From Calendula officinalis (taxonomy: Eukaryota; Streptophyta; Magnoliopsida; Asterales; Asteraceae): a DNA stretch of 64,000 nucleotides. The translations under genes were made by a program, and so were the position numbers. The notes beneath the pieces are model-generated. The model had not been told where the DNA came from. It did no database searches and worked only from the letters and a program-made list of their open reading frames with translations. The DNA lies in the NCBI GenBank assembly GCA_963853835.1, contig OY970822.1, forward strand, positions 86,595,135-86,659,134, written 5' to 3'. Of the stretch, positions 35,346 through 45,594 are shown in pieces (the first letter of the stretch is position 1; each line of letters begins with the position of its first letter).

Positions 35346-36195
35346 GTGCAGCAAGGCTGCAACTTTTTGTTTCCTAATTCGACCCAGTTTTGACCTTAAC
35401 CAAAACAAACGATGTCCAAATGACACGAAACCAATTCCTACATGTTTCAAATGATTTATCAATTTCAAAATTTCAGGTCGTTACATGAAAAATCATTAGC
35501 CATGGATAAAACAACGTCATAATCAACACCAACTCCCATGAGACTACTTTTATGCATATTAATTTTCAACCCAGAAGATAAATAAAAACACCGAAGAATT
35601 CTAGTGAGGTTGGCCATGTTTGATCGAGACCACTCCCCCACCACAATGGTGTCATCAGCATATTGAAGGTGCGATATGATAGGACCATCCCCCGTAAGAT
35701 GAATACCCTAGAATATACCTTTGAGTCTCGTCTCTTTCATGACAAGATTAAAACCTTCGGTGGCTATGATGAATAAAAAAGGGGCCAATGGATCACCTTG
35801 ACGCACACCCCTTCCCATTTGGAACTCATTAGAAGGGGAACCATTGATCAAGACCGAAATAGAAGCGGAAGATAAACAACCACACACCCATGATCGCCAT
35901 TTTGGGCCGAAGTTCATAAGATGTAACATTTCGTCTAAATTAGCCCAATTTACCGAGTCAAACGCCTTTTCAAAGTCAATTTTAAACAACATAGATAAAA
36001 GTTTGTGTTTTTTTAGCCCACCCCAAGATTTCACTGATCATGAAAGGGCCATATAATATGCTTCTATTATGGATAAATGTGGTTTGCTCTTCCCCAATAA
36101 CCGAACCAATCAGCGTTTCAAATGATTGGCAAGGATTTTTGCCACGATCTTATACACACAATTCAACAAACTATAGGCCGGAAATCGCATACACA

Positions 36196-38006
36196 CAATT
36201 CACCTATTATGCTGTTTTGATAAATTATATGTTTTATTGTATGAGGTCTGTATAGAAATATAGATATGATGTTTGATTTTTATGCTAAATCAACTAACTT
36301 AATGAGAATTAATTACCCTTTTAACCTTCTATCTAGAGTAAATACTTAATAAAAAATAATTGTTCTATAAACTCGAAATAAATGCACTAAATGAAAATTC
36401 TAAATTATAAACTAGAAAATATTTATCAAGAATTACTAATTAATTTAATTATATTACGTATTAACGCACAAATATATTGATAATGTGGAATCTCATAGGA
36501 ACCAAAAAGATTCATTTAAATATACATAGACGTATTTTAATTTTAATATACAAATATACAAACTATAAAAGCAAAACTCAAAGTAATGCATGAAATGAAA
36601 AAAATAGTGGGTTTTGTGGGTTCTTATGGATGAAAGAGAAGGGTAAAAGTGAAAAAACAGTGACTTAATGATGAGACCCTCACTTTGACCACTTTTTTTA
36701 TATTAAGTCGATCTTTTTATATTAAGCAAAAAACAAACAAACTTTAATGGACTTAATGTATTAAGTTATTTCTATATTAAGTCAATTAAGTTCAAATCAA
36801 ACACCATCTTTGTCTTATATAAATTCAGTTATGTTAATTTTGAATTCAATTAATAAGTTGAATATTTGTCTATTTATTAAATTTTTACTACCTGCGTAAT
36901 GTGGAGATCGATACCATGTAACTAATATTTTGCAGTGAGAAAATATTTTTCGGATACATGTTTTTTCTAACAATAATTGTACAAATTAATGATAACCTTC
37001 ATTGCACAAATTAATGATAACCTTCATTTTAATCATACATAAAGATGATCATTTTAGACTTAGACTACCCGTACTAGTATGTCGCCTCACGAACGTCGCC
37101 CTCCGTCCCTCCACCTCAGATGCGTCCTCCCACTTTGTAGCTCACACGCGACACGTCCCTCCAGCCTATATGGTTGTTGTAAACCGTTGATGGTCGTTGA
37201 ATTTCGAAAGGGAAGGGGTTTCATTACTAATACGTAAGTTTGATAATGGTTTATCATATATTTGGTCAGAATATAAAAAGTGGCACTGATGTAATAGCGA
37301 TGACTTTGGTTTGGTCACAACTACAATTAGTCTTACAGACAATGTTTAGTAATAAGTAACCGAATATTGCATTGTAGATTTATACGTACTTTGTGTTGTT
37401 TATTATTTGTATATGTTGTATGTATTTAAATATTAACTTTCTGGTAATTGACTAGTAATAAAGGTTCCTGACTGATTCTCAAAGGTCATGAGTTCGATTT
37501 CTTACTGTGTAAACATTTACCAAGTGGTCAAGAGAAGGTTAAAAAACGATCACGACAATCGGACAATGATTACGTACTTAAGTCATGTATATCACACTAG
37601 GAAAGCCCGGCCACTTGGAGAGTCCTATAAAATGAATACTCCTTGTTAATGTGATAGTTATTTGTCAAAGACTAGAATAACAAACTTTTTTGGAATTATG
37701 TATCAAATAAACCGGTCAAAGACACCCTTGCTCTATAAGTATTTTAGAAATGAAGCCTCAAGTTTTTTTTTGTGAATATGACAAAGCTGATCTGAATAGG
37801 GCATTTCATTGAACATAATGAAAATAACACAATACATGAATAATTTTTTAATATATAACGTACATCTTCGCAAATTCATTGCCCATGGAACCCATATTAT
37901 CAAAGACGTGATCATAAGGTGGAGGATATGTGAGAGTTAAACATCAAGGAGGGTACATTTGAACACAAAGGATGCAATAAATACTTATAACCCAACATCA
38001 AGGAGT
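36196..38006. other. Spacer between LINE and copia element
   Basis: No gene or clear element is seen. TACACACAATTCA occurs twice within 40 bp at the LINE border (about 36152 and 36190). A copy of ATACTTATAACCCAACA, the copia LTR terminus, lies near 37978 and may be a scrap of another LTR. Confidence 0.5.
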
Positions 38007-38111
38007 AGTATATGCCAAGATCAGTAGTAAGTTGTATCTTCAGTAGTAACTGTAAATAACTCTTGATCAGTAGTATCTGCACATCAGTAATAGAATACTT
38101 ATAACCCAACA
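38007..38111 (-). repeat. 3' LTR remnant of the copia element
   Basis: 105 bp nearly identical to 60560-60664, including CAGTAGTATCTGCACATCAG and the terminus CCCAACA. The remaining 375 bp of the LTR are absent. Confidence 0.85.
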
Positions 38112-38127
38112 ATCCCCCCCTAAACTT
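38112..38127 (-). promoter_or_regulatory. Polypurine tract of the copia element
   Basis: Minus strand AAGTTTAGGGGGGGATT directly before the LTR terminus TGTTGGG; the primer site for plus-strand DNA synthesis. Confidence 0.85.
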
Positions 38128-38216
38128 GTTAATTTACTTTTAATTAAATAAGTTTCTTCTCTTCTTCATTCTTCTCTTCCTTTTCTTCTAACAGTTTTGC
38201 TCTCCTTTGTATACCT

Positions 38217-40861
38217 TCAATTGTTCTTTGATTTTGTTTCTTTTTTTTGAGCTATTATGTATTTGCTGTTTCTTTTCACAAAGTAATTAAGTTTTTCTTG
38301 AAACATTACAGCATCATATGGTTTAATTAATGTATTTGTGAATATCTGGTACATTGTTTCCTCTGAGTGTGGATATTCTTTTTCCATTAAGTACAGTTCA
38401 CAGTTCTTACTTACTCTTTCAAAGAAATACATGTTTACTGTGGGGAGCACATTCCATGCATAAACATTTTCTTTGTTAGTAAATATTTCAGGATAGTTGT
38501 CTGGATAGAAAGCAGCATCAATCATCTTAGTCAAGTATCCAGCTCCTGAGTTTTTCCATGATTTCTTAGCCATTCTTGGTTTCCCAATAATCAACACTTT
38601 GATTATATCACTTCTTGAACAGGATCCTATCATTGGTTTCCAACCAGTAAATCTTTGAGTTGTTTTGTCCTCCCTTATGACTTCTATGACATTGTCAACA
38701 ACTCTCCAATTAATAATCGGGTTATCTTGTAGAGGAGCAATATGACAATCAAGTACTTGTATATCTTGTTTTCTTTTCTTCCTTGATTATGTTTCAGATT
38801 CAGTTTCTTTCCTCTTTTTAGAAGGTTTTGAAGATTCACCAGGTGATGGTGTTCTGGAGAGAATGATTGTGGGATCAATTTCAACCAAGACTTTGTCTTG
38901 TTCTTCTTCTACTTCAAATTCTGCTAATTCCTTCTTCTTGGCAGTACAATATTTATCAACTATTGTAATCATCTTCATTCTGCCAAAAGACTTAGCACTA
39001 TGACCTTTTGATTTTAAATAATCAATCATTTTTGTCTTTTGTTCAAAAATTTCATCTGGTAGATCAGCTTTTTCTCTTTTACATTCTGCTACTAGATCTT
39101 CAAGGCAATTCAGATGTTCTTCTTCTATTTTTCTTTGTTTATCAAACTATGCCTTTTGATCCTCTACCAGGAATTCTTCAACCTCTTGAATAGCCACATT
39201 CTTCAATTTTTCTTCTTCAGCTAATCTTTTGTCTTCAAGAGCTTGAGTTTTAGCCATTTTCCTTAAGTACCTCATTCTGTTCACCTTCCATTTATCTTGT
39301 TTTGCAGGTCTGACATGATTCATCTTGTTTACCATGAAGTGACCTATTGCTCTGTTTGGATAGTCATCATCAAATTTTTCCTTTCCTTTTCCAACACAGA
39401 CTGCAAGTGGAGGTGGAGTATATTTCATGTCAAGAACATGATGAAATACTATTGGTGGAGAGAATAAATGTATTTTATCCTCTGTTAGTATCTTGGGGGT
39501 GTGGAGGAAGTGCACATTCATCAACCTCATACCAATTCACATTATCATCAATGTCAGGTATGATAAGTGGTTGTGATTCCGGAGTTGGAGGTTTTGTTAT
39601 GACATTATCAATGTGCAATAATAACAACCTCTTGATCCTTTGCCTCAGTAGTATCCATAGGATCAGTAGTCTGTATGACCTCAGTAGCAACTGGAGAGTT
39701 TATTTGTTCTGCTGTTTGAGATTGATTTGCAGACACAAATACATCCTCATCCATACTTTTCATATCTTTGTACAGGTCTTCACCAAAACTCTGACCTGTT
39801 TCACCATGAACCTCTTTTAAATTTAGGAGGGCTGCTGCTGCTATAGATTGATCAATCATCCCTTGTATTTGATCTTTCTCCCCCTTAGTGATCTCAACCC
39901 GTTGAGCCTCACTATCTGCAATCTTTCTTTGTAGTTTTCTGATCAAATTTGATTGCCTTTGAAGCTTGTACTCGAACCTCTTCTGTCTTCTGTTCAGAGT
40001 ATTGATGTAGTGTTGCATGTAGGTCATGGTTTTCCCATGATTATTCAGTAAATTCAGACAATTTTGTACAGTGGTTTTAAGGTTTTCCTTCCTATTCGTC
40101 AATTGTGTTGGTTTAATACTGCCCTCAGCCCCTTTGGGTGGATCATTGGGCTCAGTTCGTACATTGGTTTGAAGGTTTTCCATCCTAACCGTCAATTCAG
40201 TTTGTTTCTTTCTACCCTTATCACTTCTTGGTGATAAAATGGGTTGTTTGGACACTCTCTTCTTCCTAGAAGAAGCAATATTGCCCCCTTGTGGTTTCTT
40301 GGCACCGAGGTCCTCTTAGTGTTGCCTCAAAAGATGAGTCATCACTTAGAGTTGCCGAGGTCTGGGTCCTATTTATGTTCTCACGAGCCTGTGCACCCAC
40401 CTTTAGGGCATCAGTAGTGAGAGCCCTTTCCTCGTGTCCTCTCTCCTCCTTGGAGGACAACTCTTGGAGTTGGGGTTTGACTCAATTGGTCCCCTGGTGT
40501 CCTTTAAGGAAGATTTCTTCCTTTTGTAAGTTTTAGAAATTTTTTTGGCAATGGTCTGGTCTTCCTCAGAGTGAAGAGTAGCACTCTATGGATTAATTTC
40601 ATGTACCTGGGACACATTCAGGACATCTGTTGGTTCAGGTATTTGAGTGGACTGAATGGGTTGTGTTTGGGCTATATTTAGTGATGGAGTTGGTTGGGGT
40701 TCAAGGGGTTGACTTGAACCTTCTCCAGTTGGGGGTTGATGATAGATCATATTTTGGAACAATGGAGTAACCTTCCCAGAAAATTTAAATTGTTTTCTCA
40801 TATTAGAATACACCTTTTTATTTAATTCTGGTGTAACAAATCGATTGTGGAAATTATAGAT
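38217..40861 (-). pseudogene. Env-like 3' coding region of the copia element
   Basis: Minus-strand frames in order: NFHNRFVTPELNKKVYSNMR with FSGKVTPLFQNMIY, a Pro/Gln-rich stretch, ENINRTQTSATLSDDSSF with RGPRCQETTRG, a coiled-coil frame (39608-40255, TLNRRQKRFEYKLQRQSNLI) and a charged frame (39147-39530, KVNRMRYLRKMAKTQALED). Frameshifts and stops separate them. I recognise this arrangement from copia elements of Asteraceae. The function of such 3' proteins is unproven. Confidence 0.75.
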
Positions 40862-41736
40862 CATAGTTCACGCCGCAAACTATAGTTCCCGATCGGGAAC
40901 TTCATTCAGGTATTGCTTTAAATGGAAATTGTTAATCAATTGTGGAAATTGAAATCGAGGAAAAGAGGAAACAATTGGGAAAGGAAAGATATATATTGGA
41001 ATCGGGAATGAAAAGTTGAGTAGTGATGTCTCAATAGTAACGAATATGTGAATTTTGCAAAGTAAGTTTGACTTTATTCATAAGTCAAGGTTGGTCAACT
41101 AGTGGATTGTTGACTCGGGTCAAAATTGGGTTTTGACCTTCGCTTAGTATGATTAGGCGAGGATAATGTATATGTTAATGGTTAATTGATTAACAAAAAA
41201 TAATTATAGTGTGTGACTTTGACCGTTGTGTGTTCGAGTTGAATTTGGGAATTGAGCATATGATTGTTGATGAATCATGAATGCAAAGTCGATTGTAAAG
41301 GGAAAGGATAATTAATGGAACTTTTAGTGAGAAAGGAAATTGTCGAAGTATAGTTGACTTTGTGCTTAAGTTAAAGGTTGACAAATTTGGGATATGGCGA
41401 CTTGGTCAAAGCTAGGCATTGACTTTCGTTTTGATTGATTTAATAATAGTAATGATTGGGTCATATCGTTTCTTGTTGATAAAAGGATTTAGTTAAATGA
41501 TAGGAAGTGTTATAGTTGAGTTATGGAACTTTGACCCGTTTGGGGTATTAAGGGCTTAGGACGGATTTTTACCCGTTTGGACATAATGGTGTTAAGTGAC
41601 TTTAAATGTATAATTGTTATTGGATCATGATTTAAAAAGGTTGATGGTAATAGATACAAGAGGATGGAAGCGGAATGGGGATTGGAAATCCTAGAGTTAA
41701 TTCCGAGGACTGAATCCTTTTTAAGGGTTAGATAGT
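40862..41736 (+). repeat. Truncated left unit of the gypsy array
   Basis: 40862-40910 equals the palindromic LTR stretch CATAGTTCACGCCGCAAACT... ending ATTCAGG. It is joined directly to 826 bp equal to 46878-47703. Everything between (most of an LTR and 2.6 kb of internal sequence) is deleted. Confidence 0.88.
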
Positions 41737-41907
41737 TGTAACGACCCAAAAATTTGGAATTTAATAAATTGACTAAAAAATATGATAAATACGGATAAAT
41801 CATTTGAAGAACGTAGGAATTGGTTTCGTGTCATTTGGACACCGTACGCGGAAGTTATGGTCGAAACCGAGTCGAGACGAAGACCGAAAAGTGCAGCCCT
41901 GCTGCCA

Positions 41908-42063
41908 AGCATAGTTCACGCCGCAAACTATAGTTCCCGATCGGGAACTTCATTCAGGGATTTCGGGGTTTTAGCCGATCAAAGTTCACGCCTAGATAAC
42001 GATCGGGAGAAGTTCACGTCGCACATAGTTCACGATCGTGAACTAGTTCACGCCGTGAACTAT
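41908..42063. repeat. Palindrome cluster in LTR1
   Basis: It contains AACTATAGTT, TTCCCGATCGGGAA, GTTCACGATCGTGAAC and GTTCACGCCGTGAAC, with half-sites GTTCACGTCG and GTTCACGCC between. The same cluster is in LTR2 (47877-48030) and LTR3 (53142-53294). Confidence 0.92.
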
Positions 42064-42193
42064 GGCCGACAGCAACATTAAAGTCAGGTTTTGGCCATTA
42101 ATGCAGCCCACAAACCCTAGTTTTCTCCCATTGGTGATTTTCGAGCTTGAGGACTGATCTTGGTCGATTTCTTCACAAATCTTTGGTAGATTT

Positions 42194-42891
42194 TGTTGGA
42201 ATATGCTTCACGCGTATAACATATAGTTATATGGCTAGTTGTTTGTGAGCCTAAAGGGTCACACACTTAAACACTTAACACCATAAGATATATAGTGTAA
42301 TTAGGGTAATTACATTATATATTCATATAAGCTACTAGCTTGTATATATTATAGTTTAATATTAATAGTTAATATTGAAACTTAATAGTGAGCTAACTAA
42401 AAGAACAAAAGGCAAGGGACTAGAATGAAAATAAACTAATTGTTTATGGGAAGTTTTAAATGTGATTAGGGCATCCAAATCCTATGTGCTTCTCTCATTC
42501 AAACGGCCGCACATTTGAATACATGTTTTGTGCGTGTGGTTGGTAAGAAAAGCTTCTGCTCCTCCTTTTGTGACGTCAAAACATAAAATCAATTGTGGGT
42601 TTGTTTTTTTTATTTGCTTGGTCAAGGGACTAGCATCCCACTTGGTGTTCTTGCATAAGTGTTGTGTGGACTAGCTTTGGAGGAATTCCCCCTTGGAATT
42701 CTTGGTTTCAATCCGTCCGTCTCTTCATCCGATTTCAACAAGATCAAAGACTTCAAGGGTATGAAATATTCATCCAATCTCTTTGATTTATTTATTAGTT
42801 TAATTGTGTGATTAATATCAAGATCCGTTTATGGTGATATAAACTTTTTCCGCTGCGTTTATGTTACTTGTTTAACCGAAAATCTCCATTA
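42194..42891 (+). mobile_element. Solo LTR (copia-type) inside LTR1
   Basis: 698 bp from TGTTGGAATATG to CTCCATTA, flanked by perfect GATTT duplications (42189-42193 and 42892-42896); LTR2 and LTR3 show the empty site. The 5-bp duplication, the TGTTGGA/TCCATTA ends and an end region with TTTCCGCTGCG fit a copia LTR. It ends in TA rather than the usual CA. Confidence 0.85.
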
Positions 42892-43540
42892 GATTTCACT
42901 CCTAGTTGAAGATTAAAGGTATATCTTCACTCTTTGATCTTTGTAGCTTAAGATCTATGGATTTTGATGTATGGGTTTGAAACCCTAGTTCTTGGGGTTT
43001 TGGGTTATGGTGAAATAAATGATGGATACACTTAATAAATGGTATTTTAACAAAGGAATCAAGTGTATGAGTAAGATTTGTAAGAATCTTAAAGGTTGGT
43101 TAAACCTAGGGTTGGTAAATCACCATAATTGGGGGAAAGTGTTAGTTAATGGTATCTAGGGATAAATGGATACATTATTAGTAGTATGTGATGTTGAACA
43201 TCTTGTGGTTATTGTATTAGGATTTTGGTGAAGTCTTGGAAAGTTGATTGATTGTTGGAGCAAGGAAATTGGCGGAAAGAATACGGTTGGAGCATTTTAT
43301 TGCTAAGGTGAGTACATGTGAACTTTAAAACTGAGTACATAGCGGTAAATAAGTATTTTCATAATTTGTGATTACTAATGTTTAGACTAGTTGTTTATTG
43401 TTATTATTAAATAGTTGGATTAATTGTGTGAATGCTAATTGAGATTAGTATATGGATAGTTTGCATAATGGTCCTACGGCATTATTGATAAGATGTAACA
43501 TATAGTTACATATAATAGTTATGACGGGTAGACTGAAATA

Positions 43541-43880
43541 GGACAGGTACGTGATAGATTCGGAGGCATTCTGGATTATCAAGGTATCTTTAAACTGATG
43601 GATTGGAGGCATTCCGATCACCCAACAAGATGTTGGATCTTACTGAATTGGAGGCATTCTGATTAGTAAGATAAGATGGGTCACCTTGCTTGGACAAGGT
43701 GACAAAGGGGGTTCTACTGAATCGGAGGCATTCTGGTTAGTAGGACAAAAATGGGGTCTCGTTGGATTGGAGGCATTCCGAACAACTTGACGGGTCGAAT
43801 AGGCTATGAATGAATGTGATAGGTTTACCGAGGAGGTGATCGATGTATATGAATGTGTTAGGGTTACCGCGGAGGTAATT
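43541..43880. repeat. Hairpin chain in LTR1
   Basis: Five hairpins share the core GGAGGCATTC but have different arms that still pair, for example ATCTTACTGAAT/ATTAGTAAGAT (about 43637-43672) and GTTCTACTGAATC/GGTTAGTAGGAC (about 43711-43745). A sixth, GTCACCTTG/CAAGGTGAC (43680-43703), has a perfect 9-bp stem. Two TTACC...GGTAA/GGTGA hairpins follow. The chain is repeated in LTR2 (about 48810-49145) and LTR3 (about 54075-54410). Confidence 0.85.
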
Positions 43881-44252
43881 ATAGTATATAAATATATATC
43901 TATATATATTTAATATGTGTGATTATTTATATATTCATGTCGGGTCTAAAACCCATGTATCTCACGAGACAATTTTGTCTTACGTACTATGTTTGTTTGT
44001 GATGCTATGTACTCAGGTTCGGGAGCTAAGGATTAGGTGCGTTCCCTAGTGAAGGCGCACGAGTTTAGTAGAGATAGCAAGGTGGATTTACGTTTGGCTT
44101 TGGTTATGATATATTTTGTAACACCACTAGTGACTTTTATTATATACCAAAGGTTTTTGTAAATCCTTATTTCGGGACAATACTTTAAATGTTTGAAAAA
44201 GGAAAGGATTTTACGGAAATATTTTGTATTAAAAATTTGAGGTGTTACAACT

Positions 44253-44264
44253 TGGTATCAGAGC
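44253..44264 (+). promoter_or_regulatory. PBS of internal unit 1
   Basis: TGGTATCAGAGC three bases after LTR1; the same lies at about 49517-49528 after LTR2. LTR3 is followed by copia sequence, not a PBS, so it is the 3' end of the array. Confidence 0.93.
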
Positions 44265-44496
44265 TATAGCTTAAGCGAATTAGGTTGGGTTAACCACCCT
44301 AGGCTTAAGTTGTAGAAGTAGAATGATATATTTCCGTCAGATAACTAGGTTGACCTTGAAAGCTATAGGGCTAAGTTGTCTTAGGGTCGAACCCTAGGAA
44401 GAATTGCCTTATGTGGTCATTTTCGAGCTTGAGAGTCGTAATGGACTATTGAATGAATGATGGATTATGAAATAGCTCTCTTCTTATTGTAGCAAA

Positions 44497-45594
44497 ATGG
44501 TGAATGTGGAAAGTGGACGAACTCCACTTAACTCAGGAGAGGATCCGGAAATTTATGCTAACTACACGCCGGTAACATTAGAAGTGGTTCGTGATATGTT
44601 TGACCGAATGAGGGGAGAAGTAAAAGAGGACGTGAACCGGATTATTGATGACCAGATGATCAAGGAAAGGGAAGGTAATTCCAAATCAGGTGTAAAGAGT
44701 AAGTGTTCGGGTAGCAAGGCCCACTTGGAGAAATTCTCGACTGAAAAGGAAAATGATATAAGTCTTGATAAGAGAAATGGATGTTCGTTCGAGGCATTTA
44801 TGGCATGTGAGCCCAAGGTGTATCCGGGAAGTTTTGAGCCAAGAGTCACCGTCCGGTGGGTTCGAGAAACTGAGCAAGCTTTGGAGACTAGCAAATGTAA
44901 AAGGGAAGATATGGTGACATATGCTTCTATAATGTTGAAAGATGAAGCACACATGTGGTGGATTATGATGTATGAAATCTTAGGCAAGAAGACGATATAC
45001 AAGATGTCATGGGATGAATTCACGAGCCGTTTGAAAGAGAAATTTTGCCCCAAGAGAGACTTAGAGGAAGTGCAAGAAGAAGTTGTGATTTTAAGAAAAG
45101 GAGATGAGCCGGTGGATGTGTACACCAAGAAAGTGGATCAGTGGGTGGTCCAAGAGCTACCAAGAGGTGGGGAAAAGAGGAGAATCGAAGATAGTTTGGA
45201 GCCATCAAAGAAGGGAATGTTCACACCGACTTTGACCAATAAAGTTGGTGGCAGAAAGTGTCATAATTGCGGTAAGGGCCACAAGGGAGTATGCAAGTTG
45301 GGTACAACTTTATGCTTCACATGCGGAAGAATTGGGCACAGGGCAAAATACTGCGGGGTGAATAACATCAAAGAAGTGGAGTGCTACACGTGTCACGAGA
45401 GGGGGCATTTTAGTGGTGCATGCCCGAAGAGAATAAACGGTATGCTGACGTCAACTGCTCACGAGAGGCCGAACCAGTTGCAAGTCAAAGGATATGTCTA
45501 CCTCACTCACCGCGAGGCTAGAGGAAGCCATGATATCACTTCATGTACTATGTTTCTAAATCTTATGTTATACGATTCAAGAATTACTTGTTGA
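44497..45594 (+). CDS. Gag of a gag-only gypsy element, copy 1
   Basis: 365-residue open frame. It has an N-terminal basic/acidic region, a retrotransposon gag capsid domain (about residues 105-205: VRWVRETEQALE, DEAHMWW, FTSRLKEKFCP), then an apparent in-frame deletion joining the capsid end (VDVYTKKVDQW) to the linker before three zinc knuckles: CHNCGKGHKGVC, CFTCGRIGHRAKYC and CYTCHERGHFSGAC (about 252-312). The tail (EARGSHDIT, LNLMLYDSRITC) is the start of a protease whose DSG motif reads DSR. No pol follows. Gag packages element RNA. Conservation of an open frame in both copies may only reflect recent copying. Confidence 0.9.
   Translation: MVNVESGRTPLNSGEDPEIYANYTPVTLEVVRDMFDRMRGEVKEDVNRIIDDQMIKEREGNSKSGVKSKCSGSKAHLEKFSTEKENDISLDKRNGCSFEAFMACEPKVYPGSFEPRVTVRWVRETEQALETSKCKREDMVTYASIMLKDEAHMWWIMMYEILGKKTIYKMSWDEFTSRLKEKFCPKRDLEEVQEEVVILRKGDEPVDVYTKKVDQWVVQELPRGGEKRRIEDSLEPSKKGMFTPTLTNKVGGRKCHNCGKGHKGVCKLGTTLCFTCGRIGHRAKYCGVNNIKEVECYTCHERGHFSGACPKRINGMLTSTAHERPNQLQVKGYVYLTHREARGSHDITSCTMFLNLMLYDSRITC

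Larger units (their letters stand above)
33286..35485 (-). mobile_element. Solo LTR, Ty3/gypsy, in the LINE
   Basis: 2200 bp, TGTAACACCC...GGTCGTTACA as read on the plus strand, with a perfect 5-bp duplication TGAAA (33281-33285 and 35486-35490). Shared sequence with the LTRs at 41.7-54.8 kb (the ACCCATGTATCTCACGAGAC block, reversed) sets the orientation as minus and shows relatedness. It carries its own palindrome cluster (35205-35345) and a hairpin chain (33659-34005). Confidence 0.93.
32491..36195 (-). pseudogene. LINE (L1-type) reverse transcriptase, split
   Basis: On the minus strand, from about 36190 downward: GSVIGEEQTTFIHNRSIL, then DFEKAFDSVNW (first RT Asp motif), GRGVRQGDPLAPFLF, an in-frame stop after KGIF, and a YADDT motif (about 35660). 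A solo LTR (33286-35485) interrupts next. The frame resumes with YLGLPIG, LSNWKAKMLSNGGRLTLIK, LESLRAWFFWG and LPTKIKLSSRGI, and breaks at 32491 where gypsy element 1 abuts. Its last piece is at 25290-25435. The endonuclease part is missing at the right end. It cannot be active. Confidence 0.9.
41737..44249 (+). repeat. LTR1 of the gypsy array
   Basis: TGTAACGACCC...GAGGTGTTACA. It is 703 bp longer than LTR2 and LTR3 because of a 698-bp insertion plus its 5-bp duplication. It carries a palindrome cluster (41908-42063) and a hairpin chain (43541-43880). Confidence 0.95.

Noticed and set aside
37002..37190. 62-residue plus-strand frame with a C-rich stretch
   Set aside because: Short, with no homology I recognise, no leader or splice context.
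44562..45128. 188-residue minus-strand frame opposite gag (and its twin at 49826-50389)
   Set aside because: Antisense shadow of the gag frame without recognisable domains; the plus-strand gag has zinc knuckles and a capsid domain.
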